A stretch of DNA of 64,000 bases. Origin: Petroclostridium xylanilyticum (GTDB taxonomy: Bacteria; Bacillota; Clostridia; SK-Y3). The first letter of the stretch is position 1. Every line of letters starts with the position of its first letter. Under the pieces are notes generated by a model that was not told the DNA's origin, ran no database searches, and saw only the letters and a program-made list of their open reading frames with translations. Shown piece after piece: positions 29,591 to 38,996 of the stretch. Made by a program: the position numbers and the translations under genes. The stretch is from the NCBI RefSeq assembly GCF_002252565.1, contig NZ_NPML01000019.1, positions 1 to 64,000 of the forward strand, given 5' to 3'.

Positions 29591-30189
29591 TATTCGCCGC
29601 CTCCTCCCACGGCGAAGATAGGTTCATATACCTGCGTATACCAGCCGGTAATGGTTTCAGGCAATACACCGGGATCGTCCTCGCTGACTTCTGCCTTCCA
29701 AGGATGCTTACCTTGGCCATCCGGTTTGTTACGTCTCATGACTGTCCCTTCAATGGTGGGTGTCGAAAAGGTAATACTATCACCTTTCGTCTGTAGATTT
29801 GTCGCCGGGATGCCGAATTTTACCCTGTACAGCCAGAAGTACCTGTACTTACCGTTAGCTTTCTTGGCTCTGAAACCGATTGCCACAGGAGCGCCTCCAT
29901 CCTCGCTGGCTGAAATCAGCACCTTGTTGTCGTCAAGGGTGGCTCCCGTCAAAACCTCTGCAGCGGCAACTCCAATGTCCGCAACACCAAGAGTCATGGT
30001 GCCGCTTTGAAATTCCTTGACCACTTCTGCCGCTCCGTCATCGGCATAAAGCGTCGCCTCGGCCAACTCCACCGAAAGCTCCGCCGTAATCGCCTTAGCC
30101 AGCGGAACAGGCGTGTCATAGGTTTCTTCTCCGTTTTCATTCTCGGTTATTTTGGCATAATATAACCTGTCCAGTCCGATTGTGGCCAT
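29590..30189 (-). CDS. major tail protein (phi13 type)
   Basis: 199 residues from the ATG at 30189; an earlier in-frame ATG at 30198 lies only two bases from GGAGG, so it is less likely. It matches phi13-family major tail proteins: GLDRLYYAKITENENG at the start, GVADIGVAAAEVLTGATLDDN in the middle, then YRYFWLYRVKFGIPATNLQTKGDSITFSTPTIEG. It polymerises into the tail tube. The one-base overlap with the chaperone gene fits tight co-expression. Confidence 0.92.
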   Translation of the reverse strand: MATIGLDRLYYAKITENENGEETYDTPVPLAKAITAELSVELAEATLYADDGAAEVVKEFQSGTMTLGVADIGVAAAEVLTGATLDDNKVLISASEDGGAPVAIGFRAKKANGKYRYFWLYRVKFGIPATNLQTKGDSITFSTPTIEGTVMRRNKPDGQGKHPWKAEVSEDDPGVLPETITGWYTQVYEPIFAVGGGGE

Positions 30190-30194
30190 GCCTC

Positions 30195-30539
30195 TCATTC
30201 CTCCTTTACTTCATATTCTTTTGCCACATCAATGGCATAGTGGTGATAGCCGGTATCGTCCTCATGGCCTATATATCGCCTATCGGTAATGGTAAAGCCC
30301 GCTTGAAGCAATGTGTTAACTATCTGGTTTTTGCGGGCAGTGTAGTTTCCCTTTATAAATAAAGACAACCGTACCTCCTGGGTTTCAGCCTGAGGCCGGT
30401 TGTCTGCAAAAACCTCAAATGTATCTGTCATCGGGGTAATGACAAGGTACCCATCCGGCGGTACACCGCTAAACTCTCCGGTTTCAATGGGGATGCCCAA
30501 AACATCCAATAACGAATTTAATTCTGACAATATGCTCAT
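30195..30539 (-). CDS. tail completion / minor structural protein
   Basis: 114 residues from the ATG at 30539, which overlaps the stop of the gp10-like gene (ATGA). The sequence (LNSLLDVLGIPIETGEFSGVPPDGYLVITPMTD ... FIKGNYTARKNQIVNTLLQAGFTITDRRYIGHEDD) is like DUF3168/tail-completion proteins that finish the tail top in HK97-type phages. It is in the normal position between gp10-like and major tail genes. Confidence 0.8.
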   Translation of the reverse strand: MSILSELNSLLDVLGIPIETGEFSGVPPDGYLVITPMTDTFEVFADNRPQAETQEVRLSLFIKGNYTARKNQIVNTLLQAGFTITDRRYIGHEDDTGYHHYAIDVAKEYEVKEE

Positions 30540-31193
30540 ATACGACCCAACTCCTGTTCCAGTCTTGATTTCATTGCTTCGATGCAAGACTTCCTCGAAG
30601 CCGATTTTCCAGGCTTCAGAAAAGGTCTTGGAGGCTGCCCGGACTTGCCGTATTCGATAATATTAGCGATTTTTGCGTTGCTTTCCCCGTCTTTTCTTGG
30701 CTCCGAAAAGCCGATTTTAATATTGTGGTTTCCATCCCTATCCTGCTTGGTAGGAGAGAGTCCCAGAGCATTTACCAGTTCACCGGTTGCTCTGGACGGA
30801 TATTTAGTACCGCTTCCGATAACTGTATTTGTCAAGTGAAAAATGGACCTTTTTATAATTAAATTTTACCCCCCTTAAAGATGACATTAGTGTAAATAAT
30901 TAACATTAACATGTTCCTTTCACATAGGGAAAAAACTTTTTCAAGAATCCAGTTGACAACAAGCCTCCCCTCGATGATTAGCCAGCCGATGGGGCCAGCC
31001 CCCACCCCCTCGAAGTATGGCTATGAAGTTCGAGCATAGAGGGAGATGGGCGGCTGGCGCCTTAACAGGCTATCATACAGGAACCTCTCATTGTAAACCG
31101 CACTTAAAAAACTTTTTTCTCCCGAGTTTCAGGTAGCCTTAAATAAACTTCTTAAACTATTCACCACCCCTTCTTATGACATGGTTGTTAAAA

Positions 31194-31964
31194 TTATTGT
31201 TTCTGCATCCATTCTCTTGTCTCTTTGAGCCTGAATGAGTTACCGTTCATATTCACTATGTAAGCTTTGTGAGTTAGTCTGTCAATCATTGCAGCTGTCA
31301 TGACAGGATCCTTAAATATCTCTCCCCACCTTTCAAACGATAAATTAGTAGTTATAATTGTTGATTTTCTCCCGGCTCTTAATGATAGATTGGTAAACAG
31401 CAGTTCAGATCCTTCCTTATCAAAGGAAATGTAACCTAGTTCATCTGCTATAACCAGATCATATTTCTCAAACCTATTTTCAAAGGCCCGCAAGCTTTTC
31501 TCTGAACGGCTCTCTTTAAGCTGGTTTATCAGTATAGGCACTGCCGTAAAAAGCACCTTATAGCCTTTAAGGCAAGCTTTTATGCCCAATCCTATCGCAA
31601 GATGGGTTTTACCTGTACCGGGATTCCCTGCGAGTATCACGTTTTGACCGGTAGATATAAATTCAAGAGAACTTAGCGTCTTAAGTTTCTTTTGGGCATC
31701 CTCTGGTAAATCCTCAACCTTTAAATCTTCAATATATTTTTTATACGGGAAACCGGCAAGCCTTATCCTGTTCTGCTTTGCATGTTCTTGCCTTAGATCA
31801 TGCTCCCTCTCTAATAGCCGTAATAAATACTCTTCATAGCTTACATCTCTTGTACTTGATTCTTTTGCCTCCTCTTCGAAGTATTTCCTTATGGCTGGAA
31901 GTCTTAAAAATGTTGCATACCTTTCTATATCCTTATACATTTCCTTCTTATCTTTTATACTCAT
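31194..31964 (-). CDS. istB: IS21 helper ATPase IstB
   Basis: 256 residues. The AAA+ core has Walker A GNPGTGKTHLAIGLG (about 113-127), Walker B LVIADELGYISFD, and sensor motifs up to MIDRLTHKAYIV. IstB assists IstA in target selection by ATP-driven assembly on DNA. The start overlaps the istA stop by four bases, the normal coupling in IS21. Confidence 0.95.
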   Translation of the reverse strand: MSIKDKKEMYKDIERYATFLRLPAIRKYFEEEAKESSTRDVSYEEYLLRLLEREHDLRQEHAKQNRIRLAGFPYKKYIEDLKVEDLPEDAQKKLKTLSSLEFISTGQNVILAGNPGTGKTHLAIGLGIKACLKGYKVLFTAVPILINQLKESRSEKSLRAFENRFEKYDLVIADELGYISFDKEGSELLFTNLSLRAGRKSTIITTNLSFERWGEIFKDPVMTAAMIDRLTHKAYIVNMNGNSFRLKETREWMQKQ

Positions 31965-33288
31965 ATAATTACTGTCTCCTTCGTAAATTCTTCAGAAGAA
32001 GTGGGTATCAGATATTTAAATTTTTCAAGCATTTCCTCAGCTTTTGCAGTTATTTCACAGACTTTGGCATTATATTCTGCGCTGCTTCCTGTTAAGGTTA
32101 CATCCTGTGAGCGGTTGCAAATTGCCTTTATCTTTTCGGTCGTTACATCAAGAGGGCTTATCTTTTCTAAAGCTGAAATTGCTTCTTCAACTTCTTCTAT
32201 ACTTTTTTGTGAAATTAATTCCAGCAACTCTATGAATTGCTTCTCCCTTTTGATATAATACCTACTGTAGATTTGTTGAAGCCTGGGATCTGCCTGATGC
32301 ATTGCTGTGCTGCTGGCTAGAGCTCCCGGCTTTCTCTTTAATGTGTTCACATAATGCTCTATCTTGATATCCCACTCGTTAAACCCATATCTCCTGTTAT
32401 GTTCTGCTATTTTGACCCCTTCATAAAAACATAGGATTTTGTTTGAATATACCTTGGTAAATATTTTTTTACCTACGTACATGTCAGGGACAGAATAATG
32501 ACATGTATCAATAATTATAGTGGAATACTTATCAACACGGGGCTCTACAATCCTTGCAGCATCATACATAGGCATTTTGGGTAATAACCCCTCACGTTCT
32601 TCTTCCAATATTTCAAAAGCAGTCTTATTATCGTTAAGCTTTTGTTTCCTGTTATTCAATTGGTCACATACTTTTTCAAGATATTCATTTGCTTCCTCTA
32701 TTGAACTGAAATGATCCTTAAATGCGAATGCTTTCCTGCGGATGTACTCCACACTCCGCTCCACATGGCCTTTCTCATTTCCGGAACGTATGTTGCAGAA
32801 CCTGAATTTAAAGCCATAGTATATGGACAGCCTTAGTAATGCCTCAGTAGGCTCCTTCTCATGTGTCCCAACAAATTTTTTTACTGCAACCCTTGTGTTG
32901 TCATAAACCATTGTCCTGTAAACCCCGGATATCTTATCAAAAAACAATGCATGAGATTCTTGAAAACATGCCGTATCCTGCTTTGTAAATAATCTTGCAT
33001 ATCTAAAATTACCCTTTGCACTTGTAAAAGTAGACAACTGCAAAACTTTATACTCATTATCTATGTATAATTTTACTTCACCCCAATCAAATTCACATAC
33101 ATCTCCTGGATCATATTCAGCTTTTATATAGGCCTCAGCTCCTTTGCTCAATAGATTATTTACTGTATTTACAACAGTGGCAACTCCCTTGCTATAGCCT
33201 TTTTTGCTTTATTTTCCAAATATGCTGCTATGATAATTTGCTGCTTCTGGCTCAACTTAATCAACTCCTCTTGCCCCCTCTTATGCAT
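31961..33288 (-). pseudogene. istA: IS21 transposase IstA with deleted N-terminal region
   Basis: From the ATG at 33288 a helix-turn-helix start (QEELIKLSQKQQIIIAAYLE to KKAIARE) is read, then the frame breaks. The sequence resumes in another frame as VVNTVNNLLSKGAEAYIKAEY and runs through an intact DDE domain (CEFDWGE, MVYDNTR, GNEKGHVERSVEY) to 31961. Compared with the intact IstA at 58005, roughly 60-90 residues of the DNA-binding region are missing. A TTG-started 396-residue product is possible but would lack the end-binding domain. Confidence 0.8.
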
Positions 33289-33535
33289 GTTTTACATAAG
33301 AGAGTTTACCTGTCAGGGGGGGATTTTTCAATTATAACCGGGGTCCATTTTTAGATTAGCATAAACACGATAACCGACTGCAGGTTGGACTTTACTTTGG
33401 AAAGTACCACTTCTCCACCTGCTTCTAATACCTTGGGTATGATTTCGTCTGTTCTTTCTCCAAGTCTGGAAAGCCTGAGCAGGAACTCTTCCGGGATTTT
33501 AACTTCCACCTTAGCCACGTTGCAGCCACCTCCTT

Positions 33536-33871
33536 TTATGCTTTGCTTGATTTCACCTTCTCCGCAAGCACCTCAATATACATTCCGCGCCCCTTCACAT
33601 CCTCTACACTTACAATGTTGTACCTGCCATCGCTGCAAACGAGTACAAGATCTGTGGTAACTTCCAGGTTAGGTATCTTACGGAAGCGAAACAGGGCAGA
33701 CGCCTGCGAAAACGCCGCCCTGTTTGCCCATTTTTCACTGCCATGCCTGTCTTCCTTGTATGCCCTTACCGAAGCGAGAATGACATCACCTTTTTCAGCA
33801 AAACCCTCACTGTCCTTAACCGGGTTGGTTGAGATGATATCCACGAAAGTGCTCATTTTCCCGAAACTCAT
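33536..33871 (-). CDS. phage head-tail adaptor (head closure) protein
   Basis: 111 residues from the ATG at 33871, which follows GGAAGGAGG. The fold is the SPP1 gp16/HK97 gp9-like Phage_H_T_join barrel (STFVDIISTNPVKDSEGFAEKGDVILASVRAYKE ... DLVLVCSDGRYNIVSVEDVKGRGMYIEVLAEKV). It closes the portal after DNA packaging. The next gene downstream is the IS-split gp10-like gene. Confidence 0.88.
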   Translation of the reverse strand: MSFGKMSTFVDIISTNPVKDSEGFAEKGDVILASVRAYKEDRHGSEKWANRAAFSQASALFRFRKIPNLEVTTDLVLVCSDGRYNIVSVEDVKGRGMYIEVLAEKVKSSKA

Positions 33872-33925
33872 CAAATGCCTCCTTCCAAATGTTATTTTAT
33901 ACAAAAATAAAGTTGCGCTTTCCTC

Positions 33926-33967
33926 TTGATTTTAATAATATTAAGGTATAAACTTAATATTATTAAA
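33926..33967 (+). promoter_or_regulatory. promoter with 15-bp perfect palindrome for the plus-strand cassette
   Basis: TTTAATAATATTAAG (33931-33945) and its complement (33953-33967) enclose 7 bases directly upstream of the ribosome site. TTGATT (33926-33931) and TAAACT (33949-33954) are 17 bp apart, so the palindrome covers the core promoter. It is a likely operator for the helix-turn-helix protein that follows. Confidence 0.65.
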
Positions 33968-33979
33968 GGAGGTGCTCAT

Positions 33980-34282
33980 ATGGCCATCGAAATTGTTCCT
34001 GATTGGATGTCAAACCTCGAAGATGAAGATCTGGTGTTCATTAAAAATTTTCTTCAAGCCTCTGGATCTCTTAAGGAAATCGCTCGCCAATACGGAGTAA
34101 CGTATCCCACAGTACGCCTGCGGCTTGACAAATTAATTCAAAAAATAAAAATCACTGAAGATACAGAAAACGATCCATATATCGCACTGATTAAGCGATT
34201 GGCAGTAAATGACAAAATTGATTTTGACACTGCCAAAATCCTAATTAATGAGTACAAAAAAATAAAGGAGGCAGTACAGTGA
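33980..34282 (+). CDS. DUF2089-type helix-turn-helix regulator
   Basis: 100 residues from the ATG at 33980 (AAAGGAGGTG upstream). The helix-turn-helix is SLKEIARQYGVTYPTVRLRLDKLIQKI (about 31-57). It is one of only two plus-strand genes inside the phage structural region and carries its own promoter, so it behaves as a moron expressed from the lysogen. Its stop overlaps the start of the membrane gene. It probably controls its own cassette through the palindrome at 33931-33967. Confidence 0.8.
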   Translation: MAIEIVPDWMSNLEDEDLVFIKNFLQASGSLKEIARQYGVTYPTVRLRLDKLIQKIKITEDTENDPYIALIKRLAVNDKIDFDTAKILINEYKKIKEAVQ

Positions 34283-34623
34283 GAAATATTGCAATTTTAG
34301 TTCCTGCAGCACTCGTCATCTTTGCGGGTTTTATATTGCTACAGATTTTTCTGTCTAAAAATGATAATAAATGGTTGGGATTAATGCTTCCTGTCATTTG
34401 CTTCTGTGTCGCACTTGCCGGTTCGGGTTATCAAATCTATGAATGGTCAGCCACCACCTATGGAAATTCAAACACCAGTGCCTTTGGATGGGTAGGCGCG
34501 ACAGCCGCTTTCTTCTTTACCTACAATATCCCAACTGTCATTTTGCTTGTGATTTACTTCGCCTGCAGGGGAAAACAAAGGCGTAAAAAGGCTCTTGACA
34601 AAATGAACGTGCAGGATTTATAG
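34279..34623 (+). CDS. small membrane protein paired with the DUF2089 regulator
   Basis: 114 residues from a GTG that overlaps the regulator stop (GTGA). Three membrane segments are visible: about 4-26 (IAILVPAALVIFAGFILLQI), 33-53 and 78-98. It ends in a basic tail (CRGKQRRKKALDK). No catalytic motif is seen. DUF2089 regulators are often next to small membrane proteins, so a regulated envelope function carried by the prophage is likely. Confidence 0.75.
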   Translation: MRNIAILVPAALVIFAGFILLQIFLSKNDNKWLGLMLPVICFCVALAGSGYQIYEWSATTYGNSNTSAFGWVGATAAFFFTYNIPTVILLVIYFACRGKQRRKKALDKMNVQDL

Positions 34624-34626
34624 CCT

Positions 34627-34947
34627 TTACATTCCCCATTTCCGGTCGAGGCGGAGGAGCATGTTTACTGTATTCCATACCTGCTGTCCTGCCTGTACGC
34701 TATCACCGAAAAAACCGGCCGTCGAGCCATCCCTGCTTTCGTAGAAATGGCTCGACAGCATGATGACAGCCTGCTCAGTAGTAGGCGGCATAAGATTTTC
34801 CGAATACCAACCCTCGGATACGTGCTGGTAGCTCTCGGCATAGGAAACGGCGGCGCGGATGTACCCTTTCAGTAAATCGTCATCCTCGTTATGCTCTAGA
34901 ACAAGGTTTGCCTTGACCTTCGGAAGCAAGCTGTCAATCACGCTCAT
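34627..34947 (-). CDS. head-tail connector protein (gp6-like)
   Basis: 106 residues, helical: IDSLLPKVKANLVLEHNEDDDLLKGYIRAAVSYAESYQHV, then TEQAVIMLSSHFYESRD. This is the Phage_connect/gp6-like family that forms a ring under the portal. It lies 14 bases after the capsid gene, in the canonical order. Its 3' end abuts the converging plus-strand cassette with three bases between stops. Confidence 0.9.
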   Translation of the reverse strand: MSVIDSLLPKVKANLVLEHNEDDDLLKGYIRAAVSYAESYQHVSEGWYSENLMPPTTEQAVIMLSSHFYESRDGSTAGFFGDSVQAGQQVWNTVNMLLRLDRKWGM

Positions 34948-34961
34948 GCCCGCACCTCCCT

Positions 34962-36164
34962 TTATGACGCCTTCTGCTGTAGTATCTTAACTGCCTCGGC
35001 CAGCACCAGCTTTCCGTCCACGCGCTGGGTTGCCATGAAACCTACCTGCCCGGTAGCGGCATAAAGCTCGTTAAGGCGTTTGAAGACCCTGCCCTGGCGG
35101 TCTGCTACCCAATAGTAGGAAAAATCTCCGAACACGATCGTCTTGGCTCCGGCGGCAATGGCAGGCATGTAGGCCGATGTCCTGACCGGGCGGTTGAGGA
35201 TGGTGTCCGGTGTTCCGGCGGCAACGGAAGGCTGCCAGAGATACTGACCGTTGTTGTCTTTAAGCTTCCTTATGGCCTTTATTGTAGCATCGTTCATAAT
35301 GAATACAGCGTTCCTGCGATAAGGAGACTTTATGCTGTAGAACAAGTCCATGATCTCGTCAAGAGTAATGGCTGTCGCGCTTGCCGCGGTCACTCCCACC
35401 TCGCCGCCTCCGTTATTGGCCAAAATTCCCGTGGGCTTGCCGGAACCGTCGCCGACAAAAAAAGCTTCCTCCTCTTTGGCCCCGATACGGCGGGCGAACT
35501 CCCTGGCGATATACTGCTCAAGGTTGAATACGCTGTCATTTAAGAGTTCCTCGGACACCTTGATCATGGTCGCCAGCTTATATGCGCCGATGGATACCTG
35601 TGCAAAGGAGTCGTCGCTTTCCGGAATCTGACCTTCCTCATCCACCCAGGATGCAGTGCCCTTGCTTGCCACCACAGGAATTTTCTTGTCGCCGCTGGAC
35701 GTGGTAATAACATTGGCAATCTGCCTAAAGATATTCTCCTCCTCCAGCGCTTCCACAAGAGTACGCTCAAAGTCATCGGGGACAAGATATCCACCTTCGG
35801 TGTCCTCTCCGATCTGCAGCGCGTTATGCACATCATATTTGCGCCTGCCGCGCATCATGTTCCAGAAAGACTGCCTGTACTCATCGCTGGCACGTCCGGT
35901 TTTTTCATTATTGCCAGATATGGAAGCGGGTTTGTCTGTAATGGGGATATTCAGCGGTTTTGACAGTTCCAGATCTATGGCAGCCTGACGCTCGAGCCGT
36001 TCGATTTCTTTGCCTAGTGCAATTACGTCGGCTTCCATTTTCTCATAAGTTGCGGTGTCCTCCGGTGAAAGCAGCCCGTCGTTCCCGCGTTTGCTGTCGA
36101 GAAAAGCCTTAGCAGCTTCCCATACTTTCGCGCGTTTCTCACGCAGTTCCAGTATTTTGCTCAT
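34962..36164 (-). CDS. HK97-family major capsid protein
   Basis: 400 residues from the ATG at 36164 (AGGAGG upstream, inside the intron's 3' exon). An N-terminal scaffold-like delta helix (about 1-100: coiled coil EKMEADVIALGKEIERLERQAA) is followed by the HK97 fold (EGGYLVPDDFERTLVEALEEENIFRQIANVITTSSGDKKIPV ... QPSVAAGTPDTILNRPV). It assembles the head and is presumably trimmed by the protease encoded upstream. Confidence 0.95.
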   Translation of the reverse strand: MSKILELREKRAKVWEAAKAFLDSKRGNDGLLSPEDTATYEKMEADVIALGKEIERLERQAAIDLELSKPLNIPITDKPASISGNNEKTGRASDEYRQSFWNMMRGRRKYDVHNALQIGEDTEGGYLVPDDFERTLVEALEEENIFRQIANVITTSSGDKKIPVVASKGTASWVDEEGQIPESDDSFAQVSIGAYKLATMIKVSEELLNDSVFNLEQYIAREFARRIGAKEEEAFFVGDGSGKPTGILANNGGGEVGVTAASATAITLDEIMDLFYSIKSPYRRNAVFIMNDATIKAIRKLKDNNGQYLWQPSVAAGTPDTILNRPVRTSAYMPAIAAGAKTIVFGDFSYYWVADRQGRVFKRLNELYAATGQVGFMATQRVDGKLVLAEAVKILQQKAS

Positions 36165-36188
36165 AATCAAATCCTCCTTACGGTTTTA

Positions 36189-38281
36189 ATCGAGTAAGGT
36201 AAAGCCGAAGTAATTTGCTTCGGCTTTATCCTTCTCACAGAACCGTACGTACGGGCCTCGTATACGGCTCCTGATAAATCTCAGTCACTATTGCTTATAA
36301 TGATGCAAAATGCCGACATTATATTTTTCCAGGTTTATTAGTCCTAGTTCATCAAACCAGCTGTTCGGCAACGCCATGCTTATTAAAGGACTGGCTGAGT
36401 TTTTCCATGTGGTCATGGAAATTTTCTCAAATGTACCCTTGTAACCGCGTCTTCTTAGCATCTTGTGCAGTCCCTTCCAGGTTTTCCATTCCTTCATTTT
36501 CTTCATTCGCAGCCGGCGCCTTATCCATCCCATCAGTTCTTTGAATATTCCCTTACAGTTGGCTATCCGGAAGTAGTTTGCCCATCCCCGCAATACGGGA
36601 TTTAGGAGTTTGACCATCTCCTCTACGTTCATTCCGTGATTTCTGGGAGTCATCTCCCGTATCTTTTTCTTGAAACTTTTCAGTTTCTTGGGGCTAATTG
36701 TCACGTGCTTGGAGTAGATTACGAAGCCAAGGTAGGCTACACCCTTTTGGTTGTCAGTTAGGTGGGTCTTTCCCTGTTGACTACTAGTTATAATTCCTTT
36801 TCCAAGAACTCTGTAGCTATCTGCTGATATTTCTTTGCTTCCTGGTAGGTCCGGGCAAAGAGCAGTATATCGTCCGCGTAGCGGACGATTCTTATGCCAC
36901 GTTTCTTCATCTCCTGGTCGAATCTGTCCAGGTAGATATTTGTCAATAGGGGAGAGATAACTCCGCCTTGCGGGCTCCCCAAGTCTGTTTCTTCCCATGT
37001 TCCGTCTTTCATTACTCCAGCAGTCAGAAATTTCTTTATCAGTCTCAGGATACTTCCGTCACTGATTCTACGGTTGACTCCTTCCAGGATTAGTTCATGG
37101 TCCAGCCGGTCAAAGCATTTGGATAGGTCCATGTCGACGACATGATTCAGTCCGTATTTGTTTATGAACATTTCCGCCTTGGCTACTGCCTGGTGACAGG
37201 AGCGCCCAGGTCTGTATCCATAGCTTGATGGGTGAAAGTCGGGTTCAAAGATTGGTTGTAGGATGTTTAGGAGGGCTTGTTGGACTATCCGGTCCCTTAC
37301 TGTGGGTATACCCAGCGGGCGTTTACTGCCGTCCGCTTTGGGTATTTCTACCCGCAGCACCCGTTGGGGTTCGTCAATGCCGGTTTTGTGTTCGTGTTGA
37401 AGTTGGCTTTGCCTTTCTTGCCGGTTTTGGCCGCGGGCTTCCACGGTCTCCCCGTCTACTCCGGGGGCGCCATTGTTGGCTTTAACGGCTTTGTATGCTT
37501 TTTCCAGGTTGTCCATCCGGTATACTTTGTCTATTAGGCTATACCATTTCTTCAATCACTTCACCCCATTTCGCTATGCTTCCTCTGTAGTTCAGGATTT
37601 CGCGCCGGTTCCTTCATGTGCTTTCCAGGCGTCTCTAGCTCATTGGCAATCTTACCTCTCCAGCCACTCTACTCCGGCTGAGCGGACGTACTGCCCAGCA
37701 GGTTCGTCACCCCCGGTTCAGCCGTTCCCTTTGGCCTTCCAGCCAAAGTTGTCTTCTCTTCCCGTCCTTTGTCTACTTTGGTTGCATTCTTTGATTTATC
37801 TTCCTCCCTTCGCAAGTACAGCTGCTTTTGGCTTGCTGTACCCCACTGCAACTGGGTGCAGTGTCCTCCCGGTTTTGTCCTCCGGTCTGTTACCAGCTTT
37901 CATTGGTCGAGAGTTTGTCACTACTACGGAGTCATCTGCCACCCCACATCACTTCGTCCCGCACTTGTGTTTCCACTTGTTTGGGCCTACCCTCTCTAAG
38001 GGATGATGCCGGGCTTCTCCGGTTAAGTTTACCTGCCTGAACCTGAACGCATCCGTCTTAACCCCTCAGGTTATCCAGCTTTCGGGCTTTCCCACTTTAT
38101 GCAAGGTTACCCACCTGACGAGCCAACCTCGGTTCGCTTGCGCTATGTTCCAGATTCCCCCTTCAGCTTCCTTCAGACCTCACCGTTGGCCAGTGACGCC
38201 CTTGCTTACAGGTTGTCTTCCCGCTGGTTAGGCGACAGGGTTTCTTTCAACCCATCGGCTCAGTAAACATGCCGGACGAAC
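36189..38281 (-). mobile_element. group IIC-type intron 1 (maturase broken)
   Basis: The predicted 5' end GTTCGTCCGGCATG at 38281 resembles the start of intron 2 (GTGCGCCCGGCATG). The 3' end shows domain V (GAGCCGTATACGAGG ... CGTACGGTTC, around 36238-36269) and domain VI with a bulged A, ending CTTACTCGAT at 36189. It inserts right after the T-run of a terminator-like stem in the last codons of the protease gene. Precise removal would let the protease frame end as ...LFLLKP and bring its stop next to the capsid ribosome site. Confidence 0.8.
36288..37555 (-). pseudogene. ltrA: intron-encoded reverse transcriptase/maturase, two lesions
   Basis: The 5' part (37555-36788) has reverse transcriptase motifs including the active-site YADD (in RIVRYADDILLFAR) and stops at TAA (36788-36790) where a lysine codon is expected (LEKEL-K-LVVN). 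A single A is then missing from GGGAAAAGACC near 36769-36772. The remaining 180 or so codons continue in another frame from KTHLTDNQKGVAYLGFVIYS through the maturase domain to 36288. Removing both lesions restores a roughly 420-residue protein. Confidence 0.88.
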
Positions 38282-38996
38282 ATAAAAAAAGCCGCTTTTC
38301 AAGCGACTCAATCGGGGTTCCTTTTGGTTTTTCTTTTGGTTTAAGCTTTTGCAGGATGGAATTTGTCACTGCCTGCCTGCTGAAAATCATTCCTCCTGAT
38401 ACTTCAAATTCGGATGGGAAAGATTCATCCTCCATAAACAGAATGCCATCGGCAAAGCCAAGTTCCACCGCTTTTCTTGCGTTAAACCAGCTTTCCGCAT
38501 CCATAAGGTGCGATATTTTTGTCCGGGAAAGTCCGGTTTTCAGCTCATAGGCGTTGATGATGGATTCCTTTATTTCCTCCAGCATTGCGATAGCTTTCTC
38601 CATTTCCTCTGTATCACCTATGGCTATTGTCATTGGGTTGTGGATCATCATCATGCTGACAGGTGACATAAAAACGTCGCCACCAGCCATGGCAATGACC
38701 GAAGCGGCGCTGGCCGCAATACCGTCAATTTTTACGGTTACTTTGCCTTTGTAATCCATCAGCATGTTGTAAATTTGATTGGCTGCAAATATATCGCCGC
38801 CCGGGCTGTTGATCCAGATCGTTATATCACCCTCTCCGGACAGCAGCTCTGATTTGAATTGTTTGGGGGTCACCTCGTCTCCCAGCCAGCTTTCCTCGGC
38901 AATAGGTCCGTCAAGATATAATGTCCGGCTGCCATCATCATTTTGTATCCAGTTCCAAAATCGGCGAACCGGCCTTGGTTTTTGTGACTTGTTCAT
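38247..38996 (-). CDS. ClpP-type prohead protease
   Basis: 249 residues as read through the intron boundary. The catalytic Ser is in GIAASAASVIAMAGG (about residue 96), and the His is in MMMIHNPMTIAIG (about 120). It cleaves capsid scaffold during head maturation and lies between portal and capsid genes, overlapping the portal stop by four bases. The last 11 residues (CSSGMFTEPMG) are intron sequence; the natural tail after splicing would be LKP, giving 241 residues. Confidence 0.92.
   Translation of the reverse strand: MNKSQKPRPVRRFWNWIQNDDGSRTLYLDGPIAEESWLGDEVTPKQFKSELLSGEGDITIWINSPGGDIFAANQIYNMLMDYKGKVTVKIDGIAASAASVIAMAGGDVFMSPVSMMMIHNPMTIAIGDTEEMEKAIAMLEEIKESIINAYELKTGLSRTKISHLMDAESWFNARKAVELGFADGILFMEDESFPSEFEVSGGMIFSRQAVTNSILQKLKPKEKPKGTPIESLEKRLFLCSSGMFTEPMG
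38284..38308 (-). terminator. terminator-like stem at the intron 1 insertion site
   Basis: AGTCGCTT and AAGCGGCT form an 8-bp stem (one G-U) with a short loop and a seven-T run on the minus strand, lying in the last codons of the protease gene. Group IIC introns target exactly such stem-plus-T-run structures, and the intron begins three bases after it. Confidence 0.7.

Larger units (their letters stand above)
30824..33367 (-). mobile_element. IS21-family insertion sequence (copy 1)
   Basis: A 2,544-bp element bounded by related ends (TGTATTTGTCAAG...AAAAATGGAC on one side, TGTTTATGC...AAAAATGGAC on the other). It is flanked by the 7-bp target duplication CGATAAC (30817-30823 and 33368-33374). 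It carries istB and a damaged istA. The 370 bases between istB and the 30824 end are non-coding and hold nested inverted repeats (30981-31058). Confidence 0.93.
30536..33518 (-). pseudogene. HK97 gp10-like tail-joining protein, split by IS21
   Basis: The 5' half (GTG at 33518, AGGAGG upstream, to 33368) codes MAKVEVKIPEEFLLRLSRLG onward to NLQSVI. The 3' half (30823 to the stop at 30536) codes GSGTKYPSRATGELV to EQELGRI. Removing the 2,544-bp IS21 element and one 7-bp target copy restores an uninterrupted 143-residue gp10-family protein, which is needed to join heads and tails. The prophage would therefore not make infective particles unless the element is lost. Confidence 0.9.
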
